Source: an uncultured Eubacteriales bacterium (lineage in GTDB: Bacteria; Bacillota; Clostridia; Lachnospirales; Lachnospiraceae). Taken from it: a DNA stretch of 43,634 nucleotides. Of the stretch, positions 34,946 to 42,527 are shown piece after piece. The stretch covers positions 1 to 43,634 of the forward strand of contig UQYF01000024.1 of NCBI GenBank assembly GCA_900545175.1. Direction: 5' to 3'. The position numbers and the translations under genes are program-made. The number at the start of each line of letters is the position of its first letter. Positions within the stretch are counted from its first letter, which is position 1. Under the pieces are notes generated by a model that did no database searches, was not told the origin of the DNA, and was given only the letters and a program-made list of their open reading frames with translations.

Positions 34946-35719
34946 TCACTCCCACAGCTTCCACGGCGCATTACCGCTCTCCCATAGTGCTTCAAGCTTC
35001 TGCTTGTCTCTCTGGGTGTCCATATTCTTCCAGAAGCCCGGATGATGATATGCCATAAGCTGTCCTTCTGCCACAAGCCTCTCCACCGGCTCCTTCTCAA
35101 ATACAGTCTCAGAGCCTTCAATATAATCAAATATCTCCGGCTGGCATACCATAAAGCCGCCATTTATTACACGTCCGTCAAGGTCATGCTTCTCACGGAA
35201 CGCCGTAATGACACCATCCTCACGCACGTCAAGTGCACCGAACTGCTGTCCTATATTGATTGCCGTTATTGTCATAAGCTTTCCATGCGCCTTGTGGTAT
35301 TCAAGTAACTTATTGATATCCACATCTGCGACACCATCACCGTAAGTCAGCATAAATGGCTCATTTCCTATATATTCCTGAACCTTCTTAATTCGCCCGC
35401 CTGTCATCGTCTTAAGCCCTGTGTCGACAAGCGTCACCTTCCACGGTTCGGTTTTTACATTGTGCACTATCATATTATTGGCAGCAAGGTCAAAGGTGAC
35501 ATCCGATGTATGCAAAAAATAATCGGCAAAGAACTCCTTCACCATGTACTGCTTATACCCTAAGCACACAACAAAATCATTGAAGCCATAATGTGAATAT
35601 ATCTTCATGATATGCCACAGCATAGGCATACCGCCGATCTCTATCATCGGCTTCGGTTTAAGATGGCTCTCCTCGCTTATTCTCGTACCGAAACCACCCG
35701 CTAAAATTATTGTTTTCAT
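34946..35719 (-). CDS. rfbF: Glucose-1-phosphate cytidylyltransferase
   Basis: 257 residues from the ATG at 35719, the exact usual length of RfbF. The nucleotidyltransferase signature is ILAGGFGTRISEESHLKPKP, followed by MIEIGGMPMLWHIMKIYSHYG, and YGDGVADVDINKLL carries the metal-binding Asp. It makes CDP-glucose from glucose-1-phosphate and CTP, the first committed step for CDP-deoxysugars. GAGGA precedes this start. It is the first gene of the sugar cluster, directly downstream of a good promoter. Confidence 0.95.
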   Translation of the reverse strand: MKTIILAGGFGTRISEESHLKPKPMIEIGGMPMLWHIMKIYSHYGFNDFVVCLGYKQYMVKEFFADYFLHTSDVTFDLAANNMIVHNVKTEPWKVTLVDTGLKTMTGGRIKKVQEYIGNEPFMLTYGDGVADVDINKLLEYHKAHGKLMTITAINIGQQFGALDVREDGVITAFREKHDLDGRVINGGFMVCQPEIFDYIEGSETVFEKEPVERLVAEGQLMAYHHPGFWKNMDTQRDKQKLEALWESGNAPWKLWE

Positions 35720-35757
35720 TTTTTCGTATCCTCTATGTTCATGCATAGTATTTGTCT

Positions 35758-35786
35758 AGTATATCACATTATATCATTTCACGCAA
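35758..35786 (-). promoter_or_regulatory. Promoter of the deoxysugar cluster
   Basis: On the minus strand TTGCGT (35786-35781) and TATACT (35763-35758) are separated by 17 bases, 39 bases before the rfbF ATG at 35719. A second TATAAT lies inside the spacer. Confidence 0.65.
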
Positions 35787-35789
35787 TTG

Positions 35790-35858
35790 CTTGGGACAGA
35801 AGGGTCAGACCCCATGTCCCACTTGTGGGACACAGGGGTCTGACCCTTCTGTCCCAAG
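35790..35858. repeat. 69-bp REP-like palindrome overlapping the mfd 3' end
   Basis: The outer arms CTTGGGACAGAAGGGTCAGA... and their complement pair perfectly over 24 bp, and an inner TGTCCCAC-TT-GTGGGACA stem fills the middle. The mfd stop codon (35805-35807) and its last 17 codons lie inside it. It shares the TGGGACA and GGGTC-A/T-GACCC blocks with the two palindromes upstream of pth. It lacks a T-run, so it is not a normal terminator, though it would form a strong hairpin between mfd and the sugar-cluster promoter. Confidence 0.88.
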
Positions 35859-38800
35859 CTGCAACGCTGCGATACCCTCTACAAGTTCAGTCACAGTGCT
35901 AAGATATTTATCTGTTATCTTAAGTTCATCTTTTGCAGGCATGTATCTGAAATAAGGCACAGCTTCCACCTTGAACTGTACACGTCCGTCATACTTTTTG
36001 ACAAAATCAGGTATCTTACCCACATCAATTCCCGCCTGTGGATACAGCCTTATGATAATCTGTGTCTGCGAGCCTTTTATCTCGATAATATCGGCAAGGT
36101 GTGCATTGGATTTGATGAACGCAACACGCATAAGATTGATTGCCGTCTTAGGTATATCACCAAAACGGTCAGTCAGCTCATCCTGCATATCCACAAGCTC
36201 TTCCTTGGTTGTGACTGCCGCAATACGCTTATATATGTCAAGCTTCTGCGCCTCGCTCCTTATATATGTCGCAGGAATGAATGCATCAACCGGAAGGTCA
36301 ACATTTGTCTCGAACTCATCCTCAATCTTTTTATAGCCCTTAAGCGTAAGCACTGCTTCATTTAACATTTTACAGTACAAATCATACCCCACAGCTGCCA
36401 TATGTCCATGCTGCTCCTCGCCAAGTACATTTCCTGCTCCTCTGATTTCAAGATCCTTCATGGCAATCTTAAAACCACTTCCAAGCTCCGTAAATTCCCT
36501 TATAGCCGACAATCTCTTTTCAGCCTCCTCGCGAAGCATCCTGTCGCGCTTATAGAGCAAAAATGCATATGCAGTTCTGTTAGAACGTCCGACACGTCCT
36601 CTAAGCTGGTAAAGCTGTGATAATCCGAAACGGTCAGCATCATGTATGATAATAGTGTTCGTGTTAGGAATATCAAGTCCTGTTTCTATAATTGTAGTCG
36701 ATACAAGCACATCTATATCGCCATTTATAAAGTCGAACATGATTTTCTCAAGCTGTCTTTCATGCATCTGTCCGTGTGCGTAAGCTACATTGGCATCCGG
36801 CACGATTGCGGATATCTTTGCCGCTACATCCTCAATGCCCTTCACCATGTTGAACACATAATACACCTGACCGCCTCTTGAAAGCTCTCTTATGATTGCC
36901 TCCCTTATAAGCTCCTCGTCATACTCGGTCACAAAGGTCTGTATCGGCATTCTGTCAACAGGTGCCTCCGTCAGCACGCTCATGTCCCTTATACCCACAA
37001 GGCTCATGTGCAGAGTTCTCGGAATAGGTGTCGCCGAGAGCGTGAGCACGTCAAGGTCAGACTTTAACTGCTTAATCTTCTCCTTGTGGGTAACACCGAA
37101 GCGCTGCTCCTCGTCAATTATCATAAGTCCCAGATCCTTGAACTTCACGTCCTTTGAGAGGACTCTGTGCGTACCGATTACAATGTCAACCGTTCCCTTT
37201 TTCAGCCCGTCGAGCGTATTTTTTACCTGCGTAGGCGTGCAGAAACGGCTAAGAAGCTCCACCCTCACGCCAAACGACTGCATTCTCTGAACGAAGCTGT
37301 TGTAATGCTGCTGTGCAAGTATGGTTGTCGGCACAAGATAGACAACCTGCTTGCCATCGCACACCGCCTTGAATGCCGCACGCATGGCAACCTCAGTCTT
37401 GCCAAAGCCTACATCGCCGCACAGAAGTCTGTCCATTATCTTCGTGCTCTCCATGTCCTGCTTCGTCTGTGCAATCGCCGTGAGCTGGTCGTCGGTCTCC
37501 TCGTAAGGGAACATCTCCTCGAACTCCTGCTGCCATACCGTGTCAGGTCCGAACTTGTAGCCCTGCCGGTTCTGCCTTATCGCATACAGCTCCACAAGCT
37601 CCTTTGCAATCCCCGCAACAGCGCTTTTTACTTTTGCTTTCGTCTTAGACCACTCGACTGTCCCTAATTTGTTAAGCTTCGGCTTATGTCCGTCCGGTCC
37701 TGAGAACTTCTGTATGCAGTCAAGCTGTGTTGCAAGCACATAAAGATTACTTCCGCCGCTGTACTCAATCTTGATATAATCCTTTTCTACCTTGTCTACA
37801 ACGACCTTCTCGATACCTCTGTAGATACCCATTCCGTGATTTTCATGCACTACATAATCGCCGATTGACAGCTCCGCAAAATCAGAAATTGACTTTCCTT
37901 CATATGCCTTTGCCCTGACTTTCTTCTTTTTCTTATCCTGCGTAAAAATATCGCTCTCTGCGATGAGCACGAACTTAATCTGCGGATACTCGAATCCCTT
38001 AGACAGATTGCCGAACACTGTCATTACTTCTCCCGGCAGAAGCTCCCTGTCATACTTATCCGAAAAGTATGCCGTCACATCATTATCTCTTAAATCAGCC
38101 GCAAGTCTTTCTGCTCTTATTCGCGATGATGATGCAAGGATAGTAATATACCCTTCCTTCTTATATCTTCTTACGTCACTTACCAATGTTTCAAAGCTGT
38201 TGTTGTACGAGCTTATTCCTTTCGCACCGATATCATATCTTCCGCCGATATTAAGCCCTTCCGCTCTTGTATCAAGAACCGATAGTGCCAGAAGCGCCCC
38301 CTTATACAGCTTTCCATACACATAGGATGTATCATAAAGGACATCTGTCTGTTTTGGTAAAATATCTCCCTTTTCAAGTCTGTGCGACATGCTCTCGCTA
38401 AACTCATACTGCACAGCCTTAAGTCTCTCTGCAATCCTTCCCGGTTCATCAAGCACAAATGTCGTATCGGCCGGTGAAAAGTACTCTGCAAAGGATACCG
38501 TATAATCCGCAAGATATCCTATATAGCTCTCAATTCCCATCGAGCCGTTCACTCCATCAGGGTCGAGCATGAGCCTCTCTTCCAGCTGTGCATACTTATT
38601 TCTAATGCGCGCCGCTTCCGTAAGCTTCTTTTCCTTCTCAAAGAGCGCCGCCTGCTTATCCGTATCCGCCTTAATCTTTTTCAGTGCGGCAAAAATATCA
38701 CCTGACGAGAAGATAAGCTCCGTGGCAGGATAAAATGACACTTCATCCACATTCTCAATAGAACGCTGGCTCTGGGCATCATAGCTCTTTATCGAGTCAA

Positions 38801-39443
38801 TCTCATCGCCCCACAGCTCCATCCTGTAAGGTGTCTCCTCCGTGAACGGAAACACATCGACAATTCCGCCCCTCACTGCGAACTGTCCCGGACTCTCCGC
38901 CTGTGCACACCTCTCATAGCCTAACTTTACAAGCTTCTTCTCATATTCTGTGAGATTTACTTCTTCGCCAACTTCAAGATGTACTACATTATTCTCAATA
39001 TATTCAAGCGGGAGAAGCTTGTCGATACAGCCATCAATGGTTGTGATTACCGTAAGTGCTTCCTCCTGCTTTTCTTTTTCGGGTTCGCCGCCTTGTACTT
39101 CTCTTTGCGCTTTCTTATGCTCTGCGATATGCTTAATTGCATTGATGCGCTCTTTTACAATCAGATTTCCGTGTATATCCGCATTGTAAAAGATGAAATC
39201 CTTGGCAGGATAATATACTACATTCCTGTCAAAAAAACGATACTCTTCATATAGCTGCATTGCACGAATCTCATTGTGCGTGATGATAAGGCGAAACGGT
39301 GTATCACACACACCAAAAACAAGGTGTGCCTTCTGCTGCTCAACACACCCTGTCACAAGAACTGCCTTACCGTGTTTATTCAAATCTTTTTTCATATCCT
39401 CAAAGACCGCAAGGTGCTTTAACGGATATACGAAACTGTTCAT
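35805..39443 (-). CDS. mfd: Transcription-repair coupling factor Mfd
   Basis: 1212 residues from the ATG at 39443 (AGAAAGGA eight bases upstream), with the full domain order. The UvrB-like N-terminal module comes first, then the RNA polymerase-interacting domain starting GDYVVHENHGMGIYRGI. The translocase follows with Walker A GDVGFGKTEVAMRAAF, IDEEQRFGV, TATPIPRTL and QLRGRVGRSN, then the C-terminal TRCF domain. It releases stalled RNA polymerase and recruits UvrA. pth lies immediately upstream, the arrangement known from Bacillus. The extreme C-terminus (LGTEGSDPCVPQVGHGV) is encoded by a REP-like palindrome and is probably a neutral tail. Confidence 0.97.
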   Translation of the reverse strand: MNSFVYPLKHLAVFEDMKKDLNKHGKAVLVTGCVEQQKAHLVFGVCDTPFRLIITHNEIRAMQLYEEYRFFDRNVVYYPAKDFIFYNADIHGNLIVKERINAIKHIAEHKKAQREVQGGEPEKEKQEEALTVITTIDGCIDKLLPLEYIENNVVHLEVGEEVNLTEYEKKLVKLGYERCAQAESPGQFAVRGGIVDVFPFTEETPYRMELWGDEIDSIKSYDAQSQRSIENVDEVSFYPATELIFSSGDIFAALKKIKADTDKQAALFEKEKKLTEAARIRNKYAQLEERLMLDPDGVNGSMGIESYIGYLADYTVSFAEYFSPADTTFVLDEPGRIAERLKAVQYEFSESMSHRLEKGDILPKQTDVLYDTSYVYGKLYKGALLALSVLDTRAEGLNIGGRYDIGAKGISSYNNSFETLVSDVRRYKKEGYITILASSSRIRAERLAADLRDNDVTAYFSDKYDRELLPGEVMTVFGNLSKGFEYPQIKFVLIAESDIFTQDKKKKKVRAKAYEGKSISDFAELSIGDYVVHENHGMGIYRGIEKVVVDKVEKDYIKIEYSGGSNLYVLATQLDCIQKFSGPDGHKPKLNKLGTVEWSKTKAKVKSAVAGIAKELVELYAIRQNRQGYKFGPDTVWQQEFEEMFPYEETDDQLTAIAQTKQDMESTKIMDRLLCGDVGFGKTEVAMRAAFKAVCDGKQVVYLVPTTILAQQHYNSFVQRMQSFGVRVELLSRFCTPTQVKNTLDGLKKGTVDIVIGTHRVLSKDVKFKDLGLMIIDEEQRFGVTHKEKIKQLKSDLDVLTLSATPIPRTLHMSLVGIRDMSVLTEAPVDRMPIQTFVTEYDEELIREAIIRELSRGGQVYYVFNMVKGIEDVAAKISAIVPDANVAYAHGQMHERQLEKIMFDFINGDIDVLVSTTIIETGLDIPNTNTIIIHDADRFGLSQLYQLRGRVGRSNRTAYAFLLYKRDRMLREEAEKRLSAIREFTELGSGFKIAMKDLEIRGAGNVLGEEQHGHMAAVGYDLYCKMLNEAVLTLKGYKKIEDEFETNVDLPVDAFIPATYIRSEAQKLDIYKRIAAVTTKEELVDMQDELTDRFGDIPKTAINLMRVAFIKSNAHLADIIEIKGSQTQIIIRLYPQAGIDVGKIPDFVKKYDGRVQFKVEAVPYFRYMPAKDELKITDKYLSTVTELVEGIAALQLGTEGSDPCVPQVGHGV

Positions 39444-39463
39444 GTGGAAATCCTTTCTATATA

Positions 39464-40024
39464 TCAACCATTATACTTGTTCATCGCCGATGCACAGCCC
39501 TCATTCATTATGCATGTGACTGCCGCCGCCGCTGTCTTAAAATGGCTCTTTGCTAGTTCTTCATCATCCTTGTTGAATCTTCCGAGAACATGGTCTACGA
39601 GGTCGCTGCCCTTTGGCTTGTCTCCAACGCCGAACTTCACGCGAGCGAACTCATCCGTTCCAAGCTGTGCTATTATATTCTTGATTCCGTTATGTCCTCC
39701 GGCACTTCCCTTCGGGCGCACACGAAGCTTACCCACATCAAGGCTGATATCATCGTACACAACTATAAAATGCTCAATGTCCTCCTTGTAGTAGTCGATT
39801 ACCTCCCTTATGCACTCACCGCTGAGGTTCATAAAGGTCTGTGGCTTTACAAGCACAACCTTCTGACCTTCGATAACGCCCTTACCTATAAGTCCCTTGT
39901 GCTTCTTCTCGCTTACGCTTATATTATATTCCCCGGCAAGCTCATCAATTACACGAAAACCTATGTTGTGTCTTGTAAGCTCATATTCGCTTCCCGGATT
40001 TCCAAGTCCTGCTATTATATACAT
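39464..40024 (-). CDS. pth: Peptidyl-tRNA hydrolase
   Basis: 186 residues starting MYIIAGLGNPGSEYELTRHNIGF, where N and H of the family active site are visible. KPQTFMNLSGE and VYDDISLDVGKLRVRPKGSAGGHNGIKNI follow. It recycles peptidyl-tRNA by cutting the ester bond. The ATG at 40024 has GGAG six bases upstream and matches the usual Pth N-terminus; longer frames run into the REP-like palindromes upstream. It ends 20 bases before mfd. Confidence 0.96.
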   Translation of the reverse strand: MYIIAGLGNPGSEYELTRHNIGFRVIDELAGEYNISVSEKKHKGLIGKGVIEGQKVVLVKPQTFMNLSGECIREVIDYYKEDIEHFIVVYDDISLDVGKLRVRPKGSAGGHNGIKNIIAQLGTDEFARVKFGVGDKPKGSDLVDHVLGRFNKDDEELAKSHFKTAAAAVTCIMNEGCASAMNKYNG

Positions 40025-40040
40025 ATCATTCTCCATTTCC

Positions 40041-40072
40041 TGGGACACAGGGGTCAGACCCCGTTGTCCCCA
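40041..40072. repeat. REP-like palindrome A upstream of pth
   Basis: TGGGACA, GGGGTC, GACCCC and TGTCCC blocks in mirror order form an imperfect hairpin. It belongs to the same type as the palindrome at 35790 and lies 16 bases from the pth start. Confidence 0.75.
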
Positions 40073-40101
40073 ATAATGCCTATTCCCTCCATCTTCGTTG
40101 T

Positions 40102-40130
40102 TGGGACACCGGGACCAGACCCCTGTCCCA
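40102..40130. repeat. REP-like palindrome B next to the PAP2 stop
   Basis: TGGGACA-CC-GGG...CCC-C-TGTCCCA, a short hairpin of the same family. Its last base is adjacent to the PAP2 gene stop codon at 40131. Confidence 0.75.
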
Positions 40131-40727
40131 CTACCATCCAATAAAATGTATCGCAACCGGCATGGCTATGAGTCCTATAATCGTCCCCGATATTATGCCG
40201 AACAGCACGTCCGATGGAAAATGCACATACAGATATATCCTGGAAAATGCTATAAGTGATGCCCATGTAAGAGCCGCCGCTCCCCACCATGGATTCATGT
40301 AAAAAATCACGACAACACATGCAAAGGAGGATGCCGAATGTCCCGATGGCAGTGACGAGCCGAGCGGTCTCCTGATAAGAAGGTCAACAGTATCGTCAAG
40401 GTCACATGGTCTATCCTTGGTAAACAGTCCCTTTATTATAAAATTGGCAATAAATGCCACCGCTGCAATGACGCATATCAACACCATAGCCTGATGATGC
40501 ATCTTCTTCACAATATACAGATACAGTGCCACAAACAGCCATATCATGCCTCCGTTTCCGGACTTTGTTATGAGAATCATTATCTTATCAAGCCTGTCTG
40601 TACGATACTGCTGTATTTTCGCAATCATGCGGTCATCAATACCACGCCTTAATTCTTTCTGTTTTTTTAATTCCTCATCCCAGTTAAGCCCTTTGTAATG
40701 CTCTCTGGTCTTCCTAAGCACTGACAT
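40131..40727 (-). CDS. PAP2-family phosphatase
   Basis: 198 residues with about five membrane helices after a basic N-terminal stretch. The three PAP2 motifs are intact: KGLFTKDRPCD, SLPSGHSASSF and SRIYLYVHFPSDVL. Relatives such as BcrC remove a phosphate from undecaprenyl diphosphate, and others act on lipid phosphates; the sequence does not separate these. Recycling the lipid carrier would fit the glycan cluster nearby, but the gene is linked to pth-mfd instead. AGGA lies seven bases before the ATG at 40727. Confidence 0.88.
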   Translation of the reverse strand: MSVLRKTREHYKGLNWDEELKKQKELRRGIDDRMIAKIQQYRTDRLDKIMILITKSGNGGMIWLFVALYLYIVKKMHHQAMVLICVIAAVAFIANFIIKGLFTKDRPCDLDDTVDLLIRRPLGSSLPSGHSASSFACVVVIFYMNPWWGAAALTWASLIAFSRIYLYVHFPSDVLFGIISGTIIGLIAMPVAIHFIGW

Positions 40728-40983
40728 TCTTACATCCTTTCCAGGTAATCAGGTAATAATAATTAATTACCAAAATCCACTCATATTTTGGGCAGGTCAA
40801 ACAGTCGTAAAATCTCACGCAGACAAGCATATGGCAAATTCCTGACCTTTTAACCCTGGTATCATCCGATATATAATTCCATCACATGAATTTTAGCATA
40901 ATTTTCTTTTTTTCACAAGGAAAATGGCATGCTTCGTAGCTATGCCAAAATTACCTTTTACTATTCATTAACCAATATTTTCC
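40728..40983. other. Divergent intergenic region with no gene seen
   Basis: AT-rich DNA between the divergent PAP2 and CNNM genes. It must hold the PAP2-pth-mfd promoter, but no clear minus-strand hexamer pair was found. I looked for a magnesium riboswitch before the CNNM gene and did not see one. Confidence 0.45.
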
Positions 40984-41012
40984 TTGCAGTGCACATATTT
41001 ATCATGTATAAT
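40984..41012 (+). promoter_or_regulatory. Promoter of the CNNM-type gene
   Basis: TTGCAG (40984-40989), a 17-base spacer and a consensus TATAAT (41007-41012). The leader to the ATG is about 105 bases. Confidence 0.7.
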
Positions 41013-41123
41013 ATCCTAAAATTGCGTCATTTCATGCTGATGCAGTTTAGATTGTATTGCTATATTTGTTCTGCAATACTTTCATATCTTAAAATTATTT
41101 AAACAGAAGGAGTGATTTTTTTA

Positions 41124-42407
41124 ATGGCCCCCGGGGACATAGTACAGATTTTTATTGTTATCATTTTGCTTATGCTTTCTGCATTTTTCTCTTCCGCAGA
41201 GACAGCTCTTACGACGGTGAACCGCGTGAGAATGCGTACACTTGCCGATGACGGCAACAAAAAGGCTCAAAGAGTTCTTGACATAACCGACAACAAGGCA
41301 AAGATGTTATCCGCCATACTTATCGGAAACAATGTGGTGAATCTATCTGCCTCCTCACTTTTGACAACGCTTGCGGCCAATCTTTTCGGCTCACAGTGGA
41401 TTGCGCTGTCAACCGGTGTACTCACATTCTTGATACTTATCTTTGGTGAGATTTCACCTAAGACCTTCTCCACTTTCAAGGCAGATAAGATTTCTCTTGC
41501 CTACAGCGGATTTATATCAGGACTTATGTGGATACTCACACCTGTCATTTTCATTGTAAACAAATTTGCGATGGGCTTCCTGCTTCTTCTGGGTGTTGAT
41601 TCGCGTGAGAAGGGACAATCCTTCACCGAGGATGAACTTCGAACCATAGTTGATGTAAGCCATGAGGAAGGCGTGCTTGAGCATGAAGAGCATGAAATGA
41701 TTAACAACGTATTTGATTTTGGCAATTCCAGGGCAAGGGATGTCATGATTCAGCGAATCGACATGACCTGCGCTTCCATAGACAGCACCTATGACGAAAT
41801 AATTGACATATTCCGCGCTGAGAAATATACAAGACTTCCTATTTACAAGGATTCTATAGACAATGTCATCGGAATTATCAATGTAAAAGACCTTCTTTTA
41901 TACTCACCGGGTGATGATTTCCATGTATCAGAGATTTTGCGTGAACCGTACTATACATATGAGTTCAAAAAGACTTCAGAACTCATGGAAGAATTAAAAA
42001 AGACCTCTAACAATATAACAATCGTCCTCGATGAATATGGCTCAACTGTCGGAATGATTACACTTGAAGACCTTCTCGAAGAGATTGTCGGAGAGATAAG
42101 AGATGAGTATGACGAGGACGAAGAGGACTGCATAACCAAAATTAATGACAATGAGTATCAGCTTAACGGCATGACCAAGCTTGATGATCTTAATGAGCTT
42201 CTTGATACTGATTATGAATCCGAGGATTACGATTCAGTCAGCGGTCTTGTGATAGATAAGCTTGAACGTCTTCCACATGATGGCGATGAGGTGCAGCTTG
42301 ACAATGCGCGCATCGTAGTTGACCATATTGAAAAAAACAGAATCGATAAAATGCACCTTTATATTACACCTCAAAAAGATAAGGACTCCGAAGCGGAGCA
42401 GAAATAA
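41124..42407 (+). CDS. CNNM/CorC-family ion transporter-like protein (DUF21-CBS)
   Basis: 427 residues. The N-terminal DUF21 membrane domain (about 1-165) has LSAFFSSAETALTTVNRVRMR, GNNVVNLSASSL and GEISPKTF. Two CBS domains follow (about 200-320, with RDVMIQRIDM and LPIYKDSIDNVIGIINVKDLL), then a C-terminal CorC_HlyC domain (DNEYQLNGMTKLDDLNELL). Family members are linked to Mg2+ or Co2+ export, and older names call them hemolysins. The ATG at 41124 follows AAGGAG at about 11 bases, slightly long. It has its own promoter and strong hairpins after the stop. Confidence 0.92.
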   Translation: MAPGDIVQIFIVIILLMLSAFFSSAETALTTVNRVRMRTLADDGNKKAQRVLDITDNKAKMLSAILIGNNVVNLSASSLLTTLAANLFGSQWIALSTGVLTFLILIFGEISPKTFSTFKADKISLAYSGFISGLMWILTPVIFIVNKFAMGFLLLLGVDSREKGQSFTEDELRTIVDVSHEEGVLEHEEHEMINNVFDFGNSRARDVMIQRIDMTCASIDSTYDEIIDIFRAEKYTRLPIYKDSIDNVIGIINVKDLLLYSPGDDFHVSEILREPYYTYEFKKTSELMEELKKTSNNITIVLDEYGSTVGMITLEDLLEEIVGEIRDEYDEDEEDCITKINDNEYQLNGMTKLDDLNELLDTDYESEDYDSVSGLVIDKLERLPHDGDEVQLDNARIVVDHIEKNRIDKMHLYITPQKDKDSEAEQK

Positions 42408-42489
42408 TAGAAAATTTCAACGAAATTTTCTATCATATAAAAAAATATTCCGTACATATCTCACTATCTGATATGTACGGAATATTTTT
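42407..42489. terminator. Two hairpins ending the CNNM gene; second is bidirectional
   Basis: The first is an AT-rich stem (ATAGAAAATTTC / GAAATTTTCTAT). The second, AAAAATATTCCGTACATAT (42441-42459) with its complement at 42471-42489, is a perfect 19-bp stem with A/T-runs on both sides. It also serves the convergent surface-protein gene. Confidence 0.85.
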
Positions 42490-42527
42490 ATTTACGGTAA
42501 TTCTGAATAGTTACATTTTATTTTACT

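Noticed and set aside
39464..40156. Longer pth reading frame starting at 40156
   Set aside because: The extension is translated from the REP-like palindromes and lacks a ribosome binding site. The ATG at 40024 matches the usual Pth N-terminus and has GGAG at six bases.
40728..41123. Possible magnesium riboswitch before the CNNM-type gene
   Set aside because: The leader after the promoter is only about 105 bases, and no M-box conserved core or terminator/antiterminator pair was seen.
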